From Leptospira saintgironsiae (GTDB taxonomy: Bacteria; Spirochaetota; Leptospiria; Leptospirales; Leptospiraceae), in NCBI RefSeq assembly GCF_002811765.1, contig NZ_NPDR01000004.1, positions 124,001 through 188,000 on the forward strand: 64,000 bases of DNA, in the 5' to 3' direction. The notes below the pieces were generated by a model that did no database searches, had not been told where the DNA came from, and saw nothing but the letters and a program-made list of their open reading frames with translations. Positions 9,761-18,691 of the stretch are shown piece by piece; the first letter of the stretch is position 1; the number at the start of each line of letters is the position of its first letter. Made by a program: the position numbers and the translations under genes.

Positions 9761-11059
9761 TTAATCGAAAACGGGAATATAAACCTGAAATCTCATACTT
9801 AAGCCATCACCTTTACTTTCTTTCTCTCTTGTATGGCGAATATGAATTGAAAAATAAGGATGAAAGATACGTAAGAAAGAATAAAATGATTTGTCTGTTA
9901 CTACCAAACCTGTTTCTTCCGGAGTGATTGATTCTTCTGCGAATGCTGGATATAAATTTTTCTCTTCTGCATAAATGAGGCTCGAATAAATTTTCCAATT
10001 TTTACCGATGGAGAGTTGCAAGCCTGCTTCTGTAAGTCTATCTCCGTTTTTTCTCCACTCCTGCCCTAATTCCCATCTCCAAAATTTTTTCTGATATGCT
10101 ATGTATAAACCTTTTCCAAAAACCCAAGAAGAATGATCCGAAAAAGAATAGGCCCGAGCCTGAGCTAAAATTGCAAACCAAGGGAATTCTAAAATTTCCA
10201 TCCTGCCTAAAACTGATTGGGCCGAGTACAATTCCTTTCCATCGGAAGAATATCGACTGGATTCTGCGAATTGTAATCTTCTATAAGGGCCTGGTTCCCA
10301 GACAAATCTGAATAATTCTGCTTTTTCTTCCGGGTCTGTTCTTTCTGAAAGTTGGAATAATTGTCCCGATCTTCCTCTGAATCCTGAGACGAATATTCTT
10401 TTGTCCTTCTCTCTATCTGTCCAAGAAGTGGATATAATTCCTTGTGGATCGTCCTTTGTCCCGAAAATTTCAGTTCTGAACCAGTATGGTTTCCTTTCTA
10501 ATTTTCTCTCATCTGAAGAAGGGAATTCTAAAAGTATAAATCCTTCTTTTGTTTGGGGAGAATAAGCCAGTTCCAGATAATTTTTATACGGTTTGAAGAA
10601 AAAGCCTGGTTGTTTATCCGCAGAATTTTCCGCATAATAAGTTCCTAATATACCTTCTCCGAATTTTAATCCTAAAAATCCTGTTCTAACAGTTGGTTGT
10701 TCTAAAAACCAAAAGGAAGAAAAATCGAATTTCTCTCTTAAAAAGAAAAAATGGTTTAAAGGCCTGAATCGATTCCCATAAGAAAGATAAATATTTTTAT
10801 TCTCGAATTGATAAGAGCCTAAATAAGTCTCTCCTCTTTTTTCTAAAAATACTTTGTGTTTGGAACACTCTGGATCAGGAAGAAGTAAAACAAAATCTTT
10901 TAGACAAACTTCTCCTCTGAACCAAACGGTCTCTTGTCTTTTGGTATAATATCTGGAATTATAGCCGGAAAAGGAAACTCCTGTGGAAAATGCAGAAGGA
11001 TAATTTTCTGCAGATAGAATATTCGAAAAAAAGAATAATACAAAAAGGGATCTTTTCAT
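9761..11059 (-). CDS. putative outer-membrane beta-barrel protein, unknown function
   Basis: A 432-residue protein with a signal peptide (KRSLFVLFFFSNILSAE). The mature part is rich in aromatic residues in short alternating strands (RAYSFSDHSSWVFGKGLYIA; FYSFLRIFHPYFSIHIRHTR) and ends in an amphipathic strand (LSMRFQVYIPVFD), as expected for an outer-membrane barrel. No named family recognised. Its ATG directly follows the TGA of the 288-residue gene, so the two are translationally coupled and probably work together. Confidence 0.6.
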   Translation of the reverse strand: MKRSLFVLFFFSNILSAENYPSAFSTGVSFSGYNSRYYTKRQETVWFRGEVCLKDFVLLLPDPECSKHKVFLEKRGETYLGSYQFENKNIYLSYGNRFRPLNHFFFLREKFDFSSFWFLEQPTVRTGFLGLKFGEGILGTYYAENSADKQPGFFFKPYKNYLELAYSPQTKEGFILLEFPSSDERKLERKPYWFRTEIFGTKDDPQGIISTSWTDREKDKRIFVSGFRGRSGQLFQLSERTDPEEKAELFRFVWEPGPYRRLQFAESSRYSSDGKELYSAQSVLGRMEILEFPWFAILAQARAYSFSDHSSWVFGKGLYIAYQKKFWRWELGQEWRKNGDRLTEAGLQLSIGKNWKIYSSLIYAEEKNLYPAFAEESITPEETGLVVTDKSFYSFLRIFHPYFSIHIRHTREKESKGDGLSMRFQVYIPVFD

Positions 11060-11926
11060 TCAAAATCCCCTTTTGGTCCGGATCAGTTTTTTGATTTTTT
11101 TTCTTTTATGTTCCGGAATTGAGTCCAGATAAGTTTCAAATTTTTCGGCAGGTCCTTTGGAATAAGAAGAAATGGAAATGGATTCTTGTAAGGAAAATCC
11201 AAGTCTTAAAAGTTCTTCTGCTTCCAGAGAAGGATATATATTTGTTCGTTCGGTAACTGCTTGCGGCGGAGAGATTCGTTTAGGGCCTTCTTCTTTTTTA
11301 TAAAATGGAGAATATCCGAGTCCCAAGTATCCGATTGGATTTTTTTCAGATTCGAAACCTTCTAATTGTCCTAAAAATCCTTCCCAGTTCCAATAAATTC
11401 CGATGGAAATTCTATCTTCAAAATCTGCGGAACTACTTCGGATCCTTTCAAAACCTAAACCGATCCGAAATTCTGAATCATGAGAAGCGTTGAGTAATAC
11501 TCCTAATGAATTTTCTTCCTGGTTCTTTCTTCCAAAAAGATCCCAACTCAATTTGGAACCATAGATCCCAATTGAAGTAAAATAGGAAGAAGGTTCCAAA
11601 CCTCCTGCTCCCAATCTAAATCGAACGCCAAAATTCTGATTTAGAGCAATTTGATAACCTAAGGAAACTGTTTCGAAAAATTTTCCCTCCTTGTTCCGAC
11701 CGCTTCGAACATAGGAGAGTCTATATTCTTCTTTGGAGCCGAATGAAAATGGGAGCTGGAGAGAAATTCCTGACAGCGGAGCTTCTTCTTTTTCGAATAT
11801 TCCAAAAAGGGATAATTCTCCTCCTTTCCACCAAGGGCGAAACCAAACCTCCGCAGGTATGTTCCCGTCGAATCCAAATACAAAAGCGCTGGGAAGAAGA
11901 AGGATGACTAAATGTAGGAACCTCAT
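11060..11926 (-). CDS. putative exported protein paired with barrel protein, unknown function
   Basis: A 288-residue protein with a signal peptide (RFLHLVILLLPSAFVFGF). The middle is beta-rich with repeated aromatic strands (SLGYQIALNQNFGVRFRLGA; SKLSWDLFGRKNQEENSLGV), typical of an outer-membrane barrel. The last ~60 residues change to a helical, basic tail (EEELLRLGFSLQESISISS, ending KRKKIKKLIRTKRGF). The C-terminal tail looks like a helix-hairpin-helix type segment, but I cannot name a family. First gene of a two-gene unit. Confidence 0.55.
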   Translation of the reverse strand: MRFLHLVILLLPSAFVFGFDGNIPAEVWFRPWWKGGELSLFGIFEKEEAPLSGISLQLPFSFGSKEEYRLSYVRSGRNKEGKFFETVSLGYQIALNQNFGVRFRLGAGGLEPSSYFTSIGIYGSKLSWDLFGRKNQEENSLGVLLNASHDSEFRIGLGFERIRSSSADFEDRISIGIYWNWEGFLGQLEGFESEKNPIGYLGLGYSPFYKKEEGPKRISPPQAVTERTNIYPSLEAEELLRLGFSLQESISISSYSKGPAEKFETYLDSIPEHKRKKIKKLIRTKRGF

Positions 11927-12108
11927 TCCCGAGACGGGTCAAATTCAGTGAGAGATGCGTGAAATTTTTACTAAACCGAAGTACTTTTTTCCAAATGGAA
12001 ACGAGGTTGAGCTCAGGATTTGTCCGGGCTGAGGGTAGAATGGATCTTGTGAGTGAGAAGTTGCTGGGTAGATATTCGGAAATTTCTCTAAAAAAATACG
12101 GTAAACGC

Positions 12109-12137
12109 TTGACGGTAGCTATAAATACGTATAGTAT
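12109..12137 (+). promoter_or_regulatory. candidate sigma-70 promoter for small ORF-radC
   Basis: TTGACG at 12109-12114 is followed after 17 bp by TAGTAT at 12132-12137; a better hexamer, TATAGT, sits at 15 bp (12130-12135). The surrounding 60 bp is strongly AT-rich. It lies about 77 bp upstream of the small gene at 12214, leaving a leader with the inverted repeat described separately. Confidence 0.45.
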
Positions 12138-12185
12138 ATAAATAACCGTTTAGTAGATTATTAGTGTAATAAATTCAATTTATGT

Positions 12186-12199
12186 CGTCTAAATAGACG
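12186..12199 (+). promoter_or_regulatory. inverted repeat directly before ribosome binding site
   Basis: CGTCTA-AA-TAGACG is a perfect 6+2+6 inverted repeat whose last base begins the purine-rich ribosome binding site (GAGGGAAAG) of the gene at 12214. It could be an operator or a small hairpin that limits translation. Confidence 0.4.
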
Positions 12200-12213
12200 A
12201 GGGAAAGAAAGTT

Positions 12214-12438
12214 ATGATGATTCGATCTCTACAAGATTCAGGTGCTTACGAGAGAAGCCGTAAAGGTCTCGCTGGAGCGGGATTCGATTGGAGGGAAAAA
12301 GTTCGTTCTTCTGAACCGAACTCTAAGACCTTCGCGGATTATTTGGAAGAATCTTTCCAAGGGGACTTGGTCCAGGATGGAAATTGGTTCTCTGAAACAC
12401 TTTCTGAGCTGAGTAAGAAGAACCTGAGAAAAATTTAA
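12214..12438 (+). CDS. small hypothetical protein upstream of radC
   Basis: A 74-residue soluble, charged protein (starts MMIRSLQDSGAYERSR; contains SKTFADYLEESFQGDLVQDG). Evidence that it is real: a candidate promoter, a strong ribosome binding site at the right distance, and a stop only three bases before radC. It has no signal peptide, membrane segment or motif that I recognise. The FADYLEESF part could be an amphipathic helix used for binding a partner. Confidence 0.6.
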   Translation: MMIRSLQDSGAYERSRKGLAGAGFDWREKVRSSEPNSKTFADYLEESFQGDLVQDGNWFSETLSELSKKNLRKI

Positions 12439-12440
12439 AC

Positions 12441-13112
12441 TTGGCTGAGCGCTGGGACTCAGGCCTGGATCCTAGATCCCGTATCTTTCATGATGCAGAC
12501 AATCTGGAGGACTGGGAGCTGATTGCCGTTCTTTTGGGCAAAGGTAGCAGGGGCCTTCCTGTCGAAGATCTCAGCCGAGATATTCTAAAAAAGTCCCAAG
12601 GATTGGGAGGACTTCTCTCATCCAATATTCCTAGAAATTTTCATATCAACGGTTTGGGTAAGGCAAAGGTCAGTACCTTATTGGCCGCCTTAGAACTAGC
12701 CAAACGACTCAAATACAAATCGATCCGAATGACGGGTTATAACCCGACTACACTTGCTTCTTATCTGCAGGGTTTATTCTCCCCTTTAAAAAGAGAATGT
12801 TTTGTTTTAGCTACTATCTCTCCTGCAGGAGATCTTTTAAGAGTAGAGATAGTTTCCAAGGGTAGTTTAGAAGAAGTGGGAGTGCTTCCCAGAGATTTGG
12901 TCCGGATCATACTGAATGACGAGGCCTCCCGAGCAATACTTGCCCATAATCATCCTGGTATGATCTGTTTTCCAAGCCAAGAAGATTGGGAAGTCTATAC
13001 CAACTTAAAGGATATACTCGGTAATTTGGATATAGAGCTTTTGGACCATTGGATTTTTGGAATTGACGGGATCTTTTCCTGCAAACAATCTACTCGACTA
13101 GAAGAGAACTGA
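12441..13112 (+). CDS. radC: RadC/MPN-JAMM family protein
   Basis: A 223-residue protein of the RadC family. It has the N-terminal UPF0758 domain (LDPRSRIFHDADNLEDWELI, then a helix-hairpin-helix with HINGLGKAKVSTLLAALELA) and the C-terminal JAMM metal site: His169, His171 and Asp182 in AHNHPGMICFPSQED. The usual family motif is HNHPSGxxxPSxxD; here HPGMICFPSQED keeps the ligands but lacks the Ser-Gly. The start is TTG, two bases after the preceding stop. Physiological role in the family is unsettled despite the old DNA-repair name. Confidence 0.88.
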   Translation: MAERWDSGLDPRSRIFHDADNLEDWELIAVLLGKGSRGLPVEDLSRDILKKSQGLGGLLSSNIPRNFHINGLGKAKVSTLLAALELAKRLKYKSIRMTGYNPTTLASYLQGLFSPLKRECFVLATISPAGDLLRVEIVSKGSLEEVGVLPRDLVRIILNDEASRAILAHNHPGMICFPSQEDWEVYTNLKDILGNLDIELLDHWIFGIDGIFSCKQSTRLEEN

Positions 13113-13150
13113 TCTATTTCTCCTCTTAAATTCCAATCCTAGGTTATAGA

Positions 13151-13921
13151 GTGACCTCTTTCGTTTTTTTGCGTAATCTCAGAATTTTATCAGTTCTTGT
13201 CAGAAGGGATTATGCATTGCAGTACGCAGGCTCCGCATTGGGTTTAACCTGGATGTTCCTACAAAACGTAAGTCTTATCCTGATCTATACGATCGTATTT
13301 TATTTTATCGGTATCAGATCCCAGGGGGAAAATTCCATAGAATATTTTTCTAATGTACTTAGCGGACTTTTGTTCTGGATACCTCTGCAAGAATATTTGA
13401 TCAGAGGTACAGGGATTCTTACTGACAATAGGCAGTTGATCAAAAGATCCCCTCTTGGTCCTGAAATTTTTCTTTGGATCCCATTTGTTCAGTTTTTGTT
13501 ACATTGGCTCGTAACTTCTATTCCAATCTTTATCTTTTTGGCTTGGGCTGGCAAACTTGGGTTTTGGAGTTTACCTCTTTCTTTTTTATCCATGTTCTGC
13601 ACCGGATTATTTCTGGCCTGTCTCCAAAGTTATTTGGCTCGTGTGAATATTATTCTCCGAGATATTTCTCCTTTGGTGAGATTATTGACCCAGTTTTTAT
13701 TTTGGGGACTTCCTATTCTTTACGAATCCAAAGGTATTTTAGGAAAACTGAATGTGTTCAATCCATTCTTCTTTCCTTTAGAAATTTTTAGATCTGCTTT
13801 ATTAGTTGGATATACTCCGCAAGCAGGGGTTTGGGAATTTCTTCCATTTTTTGGGATTTTCATAGGGATCTTTCTTTTAAGTCGTACTAAATTAAATCAG
13901 ATAGTGTTGGATCACCTTTGA
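13151..13921 (+). CDS. ABC-2 type polysaccharide export permease (Wzm/TagG-like)
   Basis: A 256-residue inner-membrane protein with six hydrophobic segments and the ABC-2 N-terminal pattern (LSVLVRRDYALQYAGSALGL; TWMFLQNVSLILIYTIVFYF). It should form the channel that moves an undecaprenyl-linked polysaccharide across the inner membrane. It starts at GTG and overlaps the ATPase gene by TTGA, so the two subunits are made together. The next gene, ugd, supplies UDP-glucuronate, supporting a surface polysaccharide role. Confidence 0.88.
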   Translation: MTSFVFLRNLRILSVLVRRDYALQYAGSALGLTWMFLQNVSLILIYTIVFYFIGIRSQGENSIEYFSNVLSGLLFWIPLQEYLIRGTGILTDNRQLIKRSPLGPEIFLWIPFVQFLLHWLVTSIPIFIFLAWAGKLGFWSLPLSFLSMFCTGLFLACLQSYLARVNIILRDISPLVRLLTQFLFWGLPILYESKGILGKLNVFNPFFFPLEIFRSALLVGYTPQAGVWEFLPFFGIFIGIFLLSRTKLNQIVLDHL

Positions 13922-15120
13922 TTAAGATAGAGAATATTTCAAAGACCTACCAAGGTTATAGTAAACCCTGGAATAGACTTTTAAGCGCCATCACATTCGG
14001 TTATTTTGGCCTGGATGTAAAATACAAGGCGCTAGATGGAATTTCTTTTTCCGCGGAGAAGGGAGAAGTCATCGGCATCATCGGCCGCAACGGTGCCGGA
14101 AAATCCACTCTACTTAAGTTGCTTACCGGAGTTTCCAAAGTGGATTCCGGTAAATTAGAGAAGAAGGGAACTGTCCGTTCTATCTTAGAATTGGGTGTTG
14201 GTTTCAATCCGGAACTTTCTGGAGAAGAAAACTTATACTATAACGGTTTGGTTTGGGGATTAGATCCGGAAGAATTGATCAAATCTTCTGAGGAAATTTT
14301 TCATTTTTCCGGGCTGTCTGAATTTCGTAAAAGCCCTTTAAAAAATTATTCTTCCGGAATGACGATGAGATTGGGATTTGCACTCGCGACTGCAAAACGT
14401 CCTGATATCTTGATTGTGGACGAGGCTTTGGCTGTAGGTGACGCAAGCTTCCAGCAGAAAAGTTTAAACAGGTTCCGCAAGTTTTCGGAAGAAGGAACTC
14501 TTACTTTAATTGTAAGTCATGACTTGGAACTTTTAAAATCTGTCTGCACTAGACTTATTGTTTTAGAAAAAGGAAAGCTGGTATTCGATGGGGATCCGAT
14601 AGACGGCTTTAGACAATATATGCAGATTATCGCATCTTCTTCTTTGGATGGAAACACTAAGATACAAGATAAGGATTCTTTGGTAGAATCTTTGGATGTA
14701 GAGATCCAATACGCGGGCAAATCTAATCCTTCTATCCTCCCTGTTGGCGCCGAAGTTTTATTAAGAGTAAGCGCATCTTTTCGTTCTTCTTTAGAAGATC
14801 TAACCGTTGGTTTTCATATAGATGATCATCGAGGGATACGAGTTTTCGGAACGAATACATTCCATATTGGTGGTCGCCAAAAAGATCTAAAACCAAAGGA
14901 GCCCGTTCGAATAGATTTTCGTTTTCCGATGAATCTTTCTCCCGGGAAATATTCCTTGGGGATCGCATTACATTCTGGTGAAAGCCATGCAGAAGGTTCC
15001 TATCTTTGGAAGGATGGGGTGATTCAATTCGAGCTGGAAAGATTGGATGTCCCAAAATTTGAAGGCGCCGCTTGGATCCCGGTCAAAGTCGAGGCGAAAA
15101 AAGGGAATTTTTCCGGATAA
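13918..15120 (+). CDS. ABC transporter ATPase with Wzt-type C-terminal domain
   Basis: A 400-residue ATPase for polysaccharide export. Walker A is GRNGAGKSTLLKLL, the signature is NYSSGMTMRLGFA, Walker B is ILIVDEALAVGD, with the switch His in IVSHDLELL. After about residue 245 there is a ~150-residue beta-rich extension (VEIQYAGKSNPSILPVGAEV; GFHIDDHRGIRVFGTNTFHI) matching the Wzt C-terminal carbohydrate-binding domain that reads the O-antigen end modification. The start is TTG, inside the permease stop. Confidence 0.9.
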   Translation: MIKIENISKTYQGYSKPWNRLLSAITFGYFGLDVKYKALDGISFSAEKGEVIGIIGRNGAGKSTLLKLLTGVSKVDSGKLEKKGTVRSILELGVGFNPELSGEENLYYNGLVWGLDPEELIKSSEEIFHFSGLSEFRKSPLKNYSSGMTMRLGFALATAKRPDILIVDEALAVGDASFQQKSLNRFRKFSEEGTLTLIVSHDLELLKSVCTRLIVLEKGKLVFDGDPIDGFRQYMQIIASSSLDGNTKIQDKDSLVESLDVEIQYAGKSNPSILPVGAEVLLRVSASFRSSLEDLTVGFHIDDHRGIRVFGTNTFHIGGRQKDLKPKEPVRIDFRFPMNLSPGKYSLGIALHSGESHAEGSYLWKDGVIQFELERLDVPKFEGAAWIPVKVEAKKGNFSG

Positions 15121-15162
15121 ATTCCTTCCCAGCCTCCTCTTTGAAAGGATTCTGGTTTTCGT

Positions 15163-16473
15163 ATGAAAGTTTGCGTAATTGGAAGCGGCTATGTGGGCCT
15201 TGTTGCTGGAGCTTGCTTCGCTGAATATGGAAATCATGTGATCTGCGTGGATAAGGACTCTAAAAAAATAGAGGACTTGAAAAAAGGAATCATACCTATT
15301 TATGAACCTGGTCTATCCGAATTGGTTTTGAATAACCATAAGGAAAATCGACTTGGTTTCAGCACTTCCATCCAAGAAGGAGTAGAAGGCTCAGAAATCA
15401 TTTTTATCGCTGTTGGAACTCCAACATCCGAAGACGGATCTGCGGATCTAAGCGCAGTATTTGCAGTCGCTGAACAGATAGGAAAATCAATCAACGGTTA
15501 CAAAGTGATCGTGGATAAGTCCACTGTTCCCGTAGGAACTGCTGCTAAAGTAAAAGAAATTGTTTCCAAAAACACCAAACACGAATTCGACGTGGTATCC
15601 AATCCAGAGTTCTTGAAAGAAGGCGCTGCTATCGACGACTTCATGAAACCTGAAAGAGTTGTGATTGGTGCGGACAGTGAAAGAGCTGGATCGCTTGTTG
15701 CTCAGCTTTATGCCCCATTCGTATTGAACGGAAACCCAATCATTAAAATGGGAACTGTTTCTGCGGAGCTAACGAAATACGCATGTAACGCATTCTTAGC
15801 TACTAAGATCTCTTTTGCAAACGAGATCGCTAACTTATGCGAAACCGTAGGCGCGGATTATGAAGATGTAAGAAAAGGAATGGGAACTGATTCCAGGATC
15901 GGCCGCCAATTCTTATATGCTGGTATCGGTTACGGTGGATCTTGTTTTCCTAAGGACGTTCGTGCATTGATCCGTACTTCTGAAAATTTTTCTTCTTCTC
16001 TTCGTATTATTAGAGAAGTAGAAAGAGTGAACGAAGACCAAAAAGTCCGTTTATATACTAAGATAGAGGACTTTTTCGGAAAAGGTCAGATCAAAGGAAA
16101 AACTCTAGCAGTTTGGGGACTCGCATTCAAGCCGGGCACAGACGATATGAGAGAAGCTCCTTCTATTCCTCTATTACTAAAATTGCATGAAGAAGGCGCT
16201 AAGATAAAGGCATTTGATCCTGTATCTAAAGAAACTTCTGAATACTATTTTAAAGATAAGATAGAATATGCTAAAGATGCGTATGACGCGTTAGAAGGTG
16301 CAGATGCACTCCTTCTTCTTACCGAATGGAGAGAATTCAGAGAACCTGATTTTTCCAGAATTAAAAAGTTAATGAAAGGTCATGTGATCTTTGACGGTAG
16401 AAACCAATATCGACCGGACCATATGAAAAAAGAAGGATTCAAATACTTCTCTATTGGTAAACAATCGGTTTAA
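15163..16473 (+). CDS. ugd: UDP-glucose 6-dehydrogenase
   Basis: A 436-residue NAD-dependent enzyme that oxidises UDP-glucose to UDP-glucuronate in two steps. It shows the N-terminal Rossmann motif GSGYVGLVAGACFAEYGN, the middle domain with NPEFLKEGAAIDDFMKPERV, the catalytic Cys (about residue 262) in GYGGSCFPKD, and the C-terminal UDP-binding domain starting WGLAFKPGTDDMREAPS. It follows the polysaccharide exporter by 42 bp. Its stop abuts the stop of the convergent thioredoxin-like gene. Confidence 0.95.
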   Translation: MKVCVIGSGYVGLVAGACFAEYGNHVICVDKDSKKIEDLKKGIIPIYEPGLSELVLNNHKENRLGFSTSIQEGVEGSEIIFIAVGTPTSEDGSADLSAVFAVAEQIGKSINGYKVIVDKSTVPVGTAAKVKEIVSKNTKHEFDVVSNPEFLKEGAAIDDFMKPERVVIGADSERAGSLVAQLYAPFVLNGNPIIKMGTVSAELTKYACNAFLATKISFANEIANLCETVGADYEDVRKGMGTDSRIGRQFLYAGIGYGGSCFPKDVRALIRTSENFSSSLRIIREVERVNEDQKVRLYTKIEDFFGKGQIKGKTLAVWGLAFKPGTDDMREAPSIPLLLKLHEEGAKIKAFDPVSKETSEYYFKDKIEYAKDAYDALEGADALLLLTEWREFREPDFSRIKKLMKGHVIFDGRNQYRPDHMKKEGFKYFSIGKQSV

Positions 16474-17304
16474 TCAGAGCCGATTTAATAAGTCCTGGAT
16501 CTCTTTCTTTTCCTCCGGATCAGAGCTGAGCTCCAGGGCTTTTTTTAGATCTTCTTTCGCTTCCGTTTTTTGGCCGAGAGAAGAATAAGCCCCCCCTCTA
16601 TAATACAAAGCAGCTTTGGAATGTCCCGTTGGGAACTTATCCAAATATAAAGAAAACGTTTTAATAGCTTTCTCCCAGTTTTTTAGTTCTGTAAAACTAA
16701 GTCCCAGATTGAATAAAGCCTTATGTTTGTTTTCAGGCATCCTGAGATCTTCGGAAGCGAATGATTTGTAAAAGTAGTCTGCTGCTTTTTTGTATTCTTT
16801 TGCTTCGAAGTAATATTCTCCCACTTTTAAAAGAAGAAGATTATTATCGGGATCTTTTTCCAAGTCTGCAAGTAGGCTAACTTCTTTGTCTCTTTTTGAA
16901 TATGCCGATCTTAATGTTTTGATGACCATTTTATGATCTGGCATCCCAGCGATCTTCTCTGTCAGACTTCCGTTCTTATCTAAAAATAGAAGAGTTGGGT
17001 AACCAGTTACATCATACTTTTTCTTTAAGTTAGGAAATCTGTCCCCGTCCAAAGAAAGAAGTACGAACTTGGATAGTTCTTGTTTCACTTCTTTTTTAGG
17101 ATAAATTTCCTTTTTGAGGGTCTTGCAGTATCCGCACCAATCTGCGTATACATCTATAAAGATGGGTTTTCCTTCCTTCTTCGCCTTATTAAAAGCGGTC
17201 TCAACGGAAGTCTCCCAAACCTCTGCACTCATCTCGGATGAGAGCAAAAGGCAAATCAATAGAAGGATGGATTGGATTTTTGAAAAAGGGCGCATTGGTC
17301 TCAT
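16474..17304 (-). CDS. exported thioredoxin-like protein with TPR repeats
   Basis: A 276-residue protein with signal peptide (about residues 5-27) followed by a thioredoxin fold with redox motif WCGYC (Cys57, Cys60) and the cis-Pro in [11 protein letters not shown]. From about residue 150 it carries TPR repeats ([40 protein letters not shown]). It likely acts as a periplasmic thiol reductase or isomerase with a partner bound by the TPRs. A second ATG at 17295 has better spacing (9 nt) to the GAAGAG ribosome binding site and may be the true start. Confidence 0.85.
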   Translation of the reverse strand: MRPMRPFSKIQSILLLICLLLSSEMSAEVWETSVETAFNKAKKEGKPIFIDVYADWCGYCKTLKKEIYPKKEVKQELSKFVLLSLDGDRFPNLKKKYDVTGYPTLLFLDKNGSLTEKIAGMPDHKMVIKTLRSAYSKRDKEVSLLADLEKDPDNNLLLLKVGEYYFEAKEYKKAADYFYKSFASEDLRMPENKHKALFNLGLSFTELKNWEKAIKTFSLYLDKFPTGHSKAALYYRGGAYSSLGQKTEAKEDLKKALELSSDPEEKKEIQDLLNRL

Positions 17305-17415
17305 CTCTTCGACCTTTTTTTCTCTGTTTCGTTTTTAAGGAAACGCAGAAATACGGAATTTTTTGTTTACCGTCAAGAACCGGTCCGGATATTCGAAGTA
17401 TCTCCGGTGGTAACG

Positions 17416-17694
17416 ATGGACTTCCTGCTTCAGTTAGAGCAAATCCTTAAAAAAAGAAAAGAAGAACTTCCCGAAAAATCCTATACTGCGGACCTCTTCC
17501 GAGGTGGCGTGGATCGTATCCTTAAAAAAGTAGGGGAAGAAGCTGGAGAAGTGATTATCGCGGCAAAAAATGCGGATAAAAAAGAACTCACTCACGAATC
17601 CGCGGACTTACTATTTCATTTACAGGTTCTTCTTGTGGAAAGAGGACTTTCTCTTTCCGACATAGTAGAAGAACTTAAAAAAAGACACTCTTAA
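17416..17694 (+). CDS. hisE: phosphoribosyl-ATP pyrophosphatase
   Basis: A 92-residue all-alpha NTP pyrophosphohydrolase, step two of histidine biosynthesis (PR-ATP to PR-AMP). The metal-binding helices are visible: [16 protein letters not shown] and [18 protein letters not shown] chose the ATG at 17416, which has GGTGG five bases upstream, over a GTG nine bases earlier. It stands alone, away from other his genes, and encodes only the HisE half, so HisI must lie elsewhere. Confidence 0.93.
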   Translation: MDFLLQLEQILKKRKEELPEKSYTADLFRGGVDRILKKVGEEAGEVIIAAKNADKKELTHESADLLFHLQVLLVERGLSLSDIVEELKKRHS

Positions 17695-17702
17695 TAATCA
17701 GT

Positions 17703-18107
17703 TCAGACTTGGAGTTTTGTCCCGCATTCAGGGCAAAACTTTGCTCCGAAAATTTCTATTTTAAATCCACAGTTATGACAGAACTTTCCACCCAACTGAG
17801 GTTTGGCGGAAGTTTCCGTTTTGGATAGAGTTGTAACGCCTTGACTAATCTTCTTATCTTGCTCTTCTAATTCTTTTACTAAACCTGAGGAGATAGATTT
17901 GAATTCTGTTTCGGTCAATTTTCCTGTATCGAATTCAATTTTCAGATCTTTCAGGTTATCCAGAAGAACATCCCTTCTATCAAACAGCTCAGAACTTTTA
18001 GGATCAGTTTCGTACGGTATATGTTTTGCAAACATACTCACGTAAACGAACGGCGCCGCAACGATTGCGACTAAAACTATATAAAAGAAAATTAATAGAA
18101 AATCCAT
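17703..18107 (-). CDS. membrane-anchored zinc-ribbon protein in cytochrome c maturation cluster
   Basis: A 134-residue protein with one N-terminal membrane segment (residues 3-25), a helical charged middle (LFDRRDVLLDNLKDLKIEFD) and a C-terminal zinc ribbon with two CxxC pairs (FCHNCGFKI and FCPECGTKL). Similar small proteins follow ccmH-like genes in several lineages, where they resemble the CcmI position. Its start overlaps the ccmH-like stop (TAATG), so it belongs to the cytochrome c maturation operon. A role in holding apocytochrome or CcmH is inference. Confidence 0.75.
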   Translation of the reverse strand: MDFLLIFFYIVLVAIVAAPFVYVSMFAKHIPYETDPKSSELFDRRDVLLDNLKDLKIEFDTGKLTETEFKSISSGLVKELEEQDKKISQGVTTLSKTETSAKPQLGGKFCHNCGFKIEIFGAKFCPECGTKLQV

Positions 18108-18691
18108 TATTTCTGTTTTTCCTCTATTTCAGAGATGTATTTATCAAAAGAAGAATGATTTTCGGATTCGGTAGCGATTGCTGCTTTAGGAGCAGTCCTT
18201 CTTTTTAAATATAAATAGATGAGAAGCATCCCGAATGCAGCAGCCGCCGCGATACTAAAATCGATCCAAGAAGAATCGGGTTTTGCCAGAATATCCGGAC
18301 CAAAACCCATGATGACTCCTTGAGCCATTCCTTGGTTTCCAGTTTCAATAAACTTTGCGATGATAGGATCTGAAACAATATCTTGGCCAAAACCATGAAC
18401 CATTTTGTCCACGATCAAATCTGCAGATTCTCCTGCTCTAATTCTGTTCTCTATGAAAAGTTTGAGTTTCGCAGAAACTGTACAATTATTGAAAGAACAA
18501 CTTTTGATCGCTATAGAAGGGATACAAATACATCGGATCCTTTCGGTCACATTATGGAATGTGCGGATTTGTTCTTGGTCGGTCAGATTTGTAAAAGTAG
18601 AATCAGCATTTATCGCACTTGCCCATATGAAAAATCCAAAAAGAGAAATTAGTATTTTCTTATATAGTTTAGAAGAGACTAAAACTTTCAT
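18107..18691 (-). CDS. CcmH/NrfF-like cytochrome c maturation protein, four-cysteine variant
   Basis: A 194-residue protein with signal peptide (about 10-29), a periplasmic three-helix CcmH-like domain and a C-terminal membrane segment (IDFSIAAAAAFGMLLIYLYL). The usual RCxxC of CcmH is replaced by IRCICIP...KSCSFNNC with Cys54, Cys56, Cys65 and Cys70, then the family's IENRIRAGESADLIVDKMV and GFGQDIV. The protein should reduce apocytochrome CXXCH thiols and present them to CcmF. It overlaps ccmF by ATGA. Confidence 0.78.
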   Translation of the reverse strand: MKVLVSSKLYKKILISLFGFFIWASAINADSTFTNLTDQEQIRTFHNVTERIRCICIPSIAIKSCSFNNCTVSAKLKLFIENRIRAGESADLIVDKMVHGFGQDIVSDPIIAKFIETGNQGMAQGVIMGFGPDILAKPDSSWIDFSIAAAAAFGMLLIYLYLKRRTAPKAAIATESENHSSFDKYISEIEEKQK

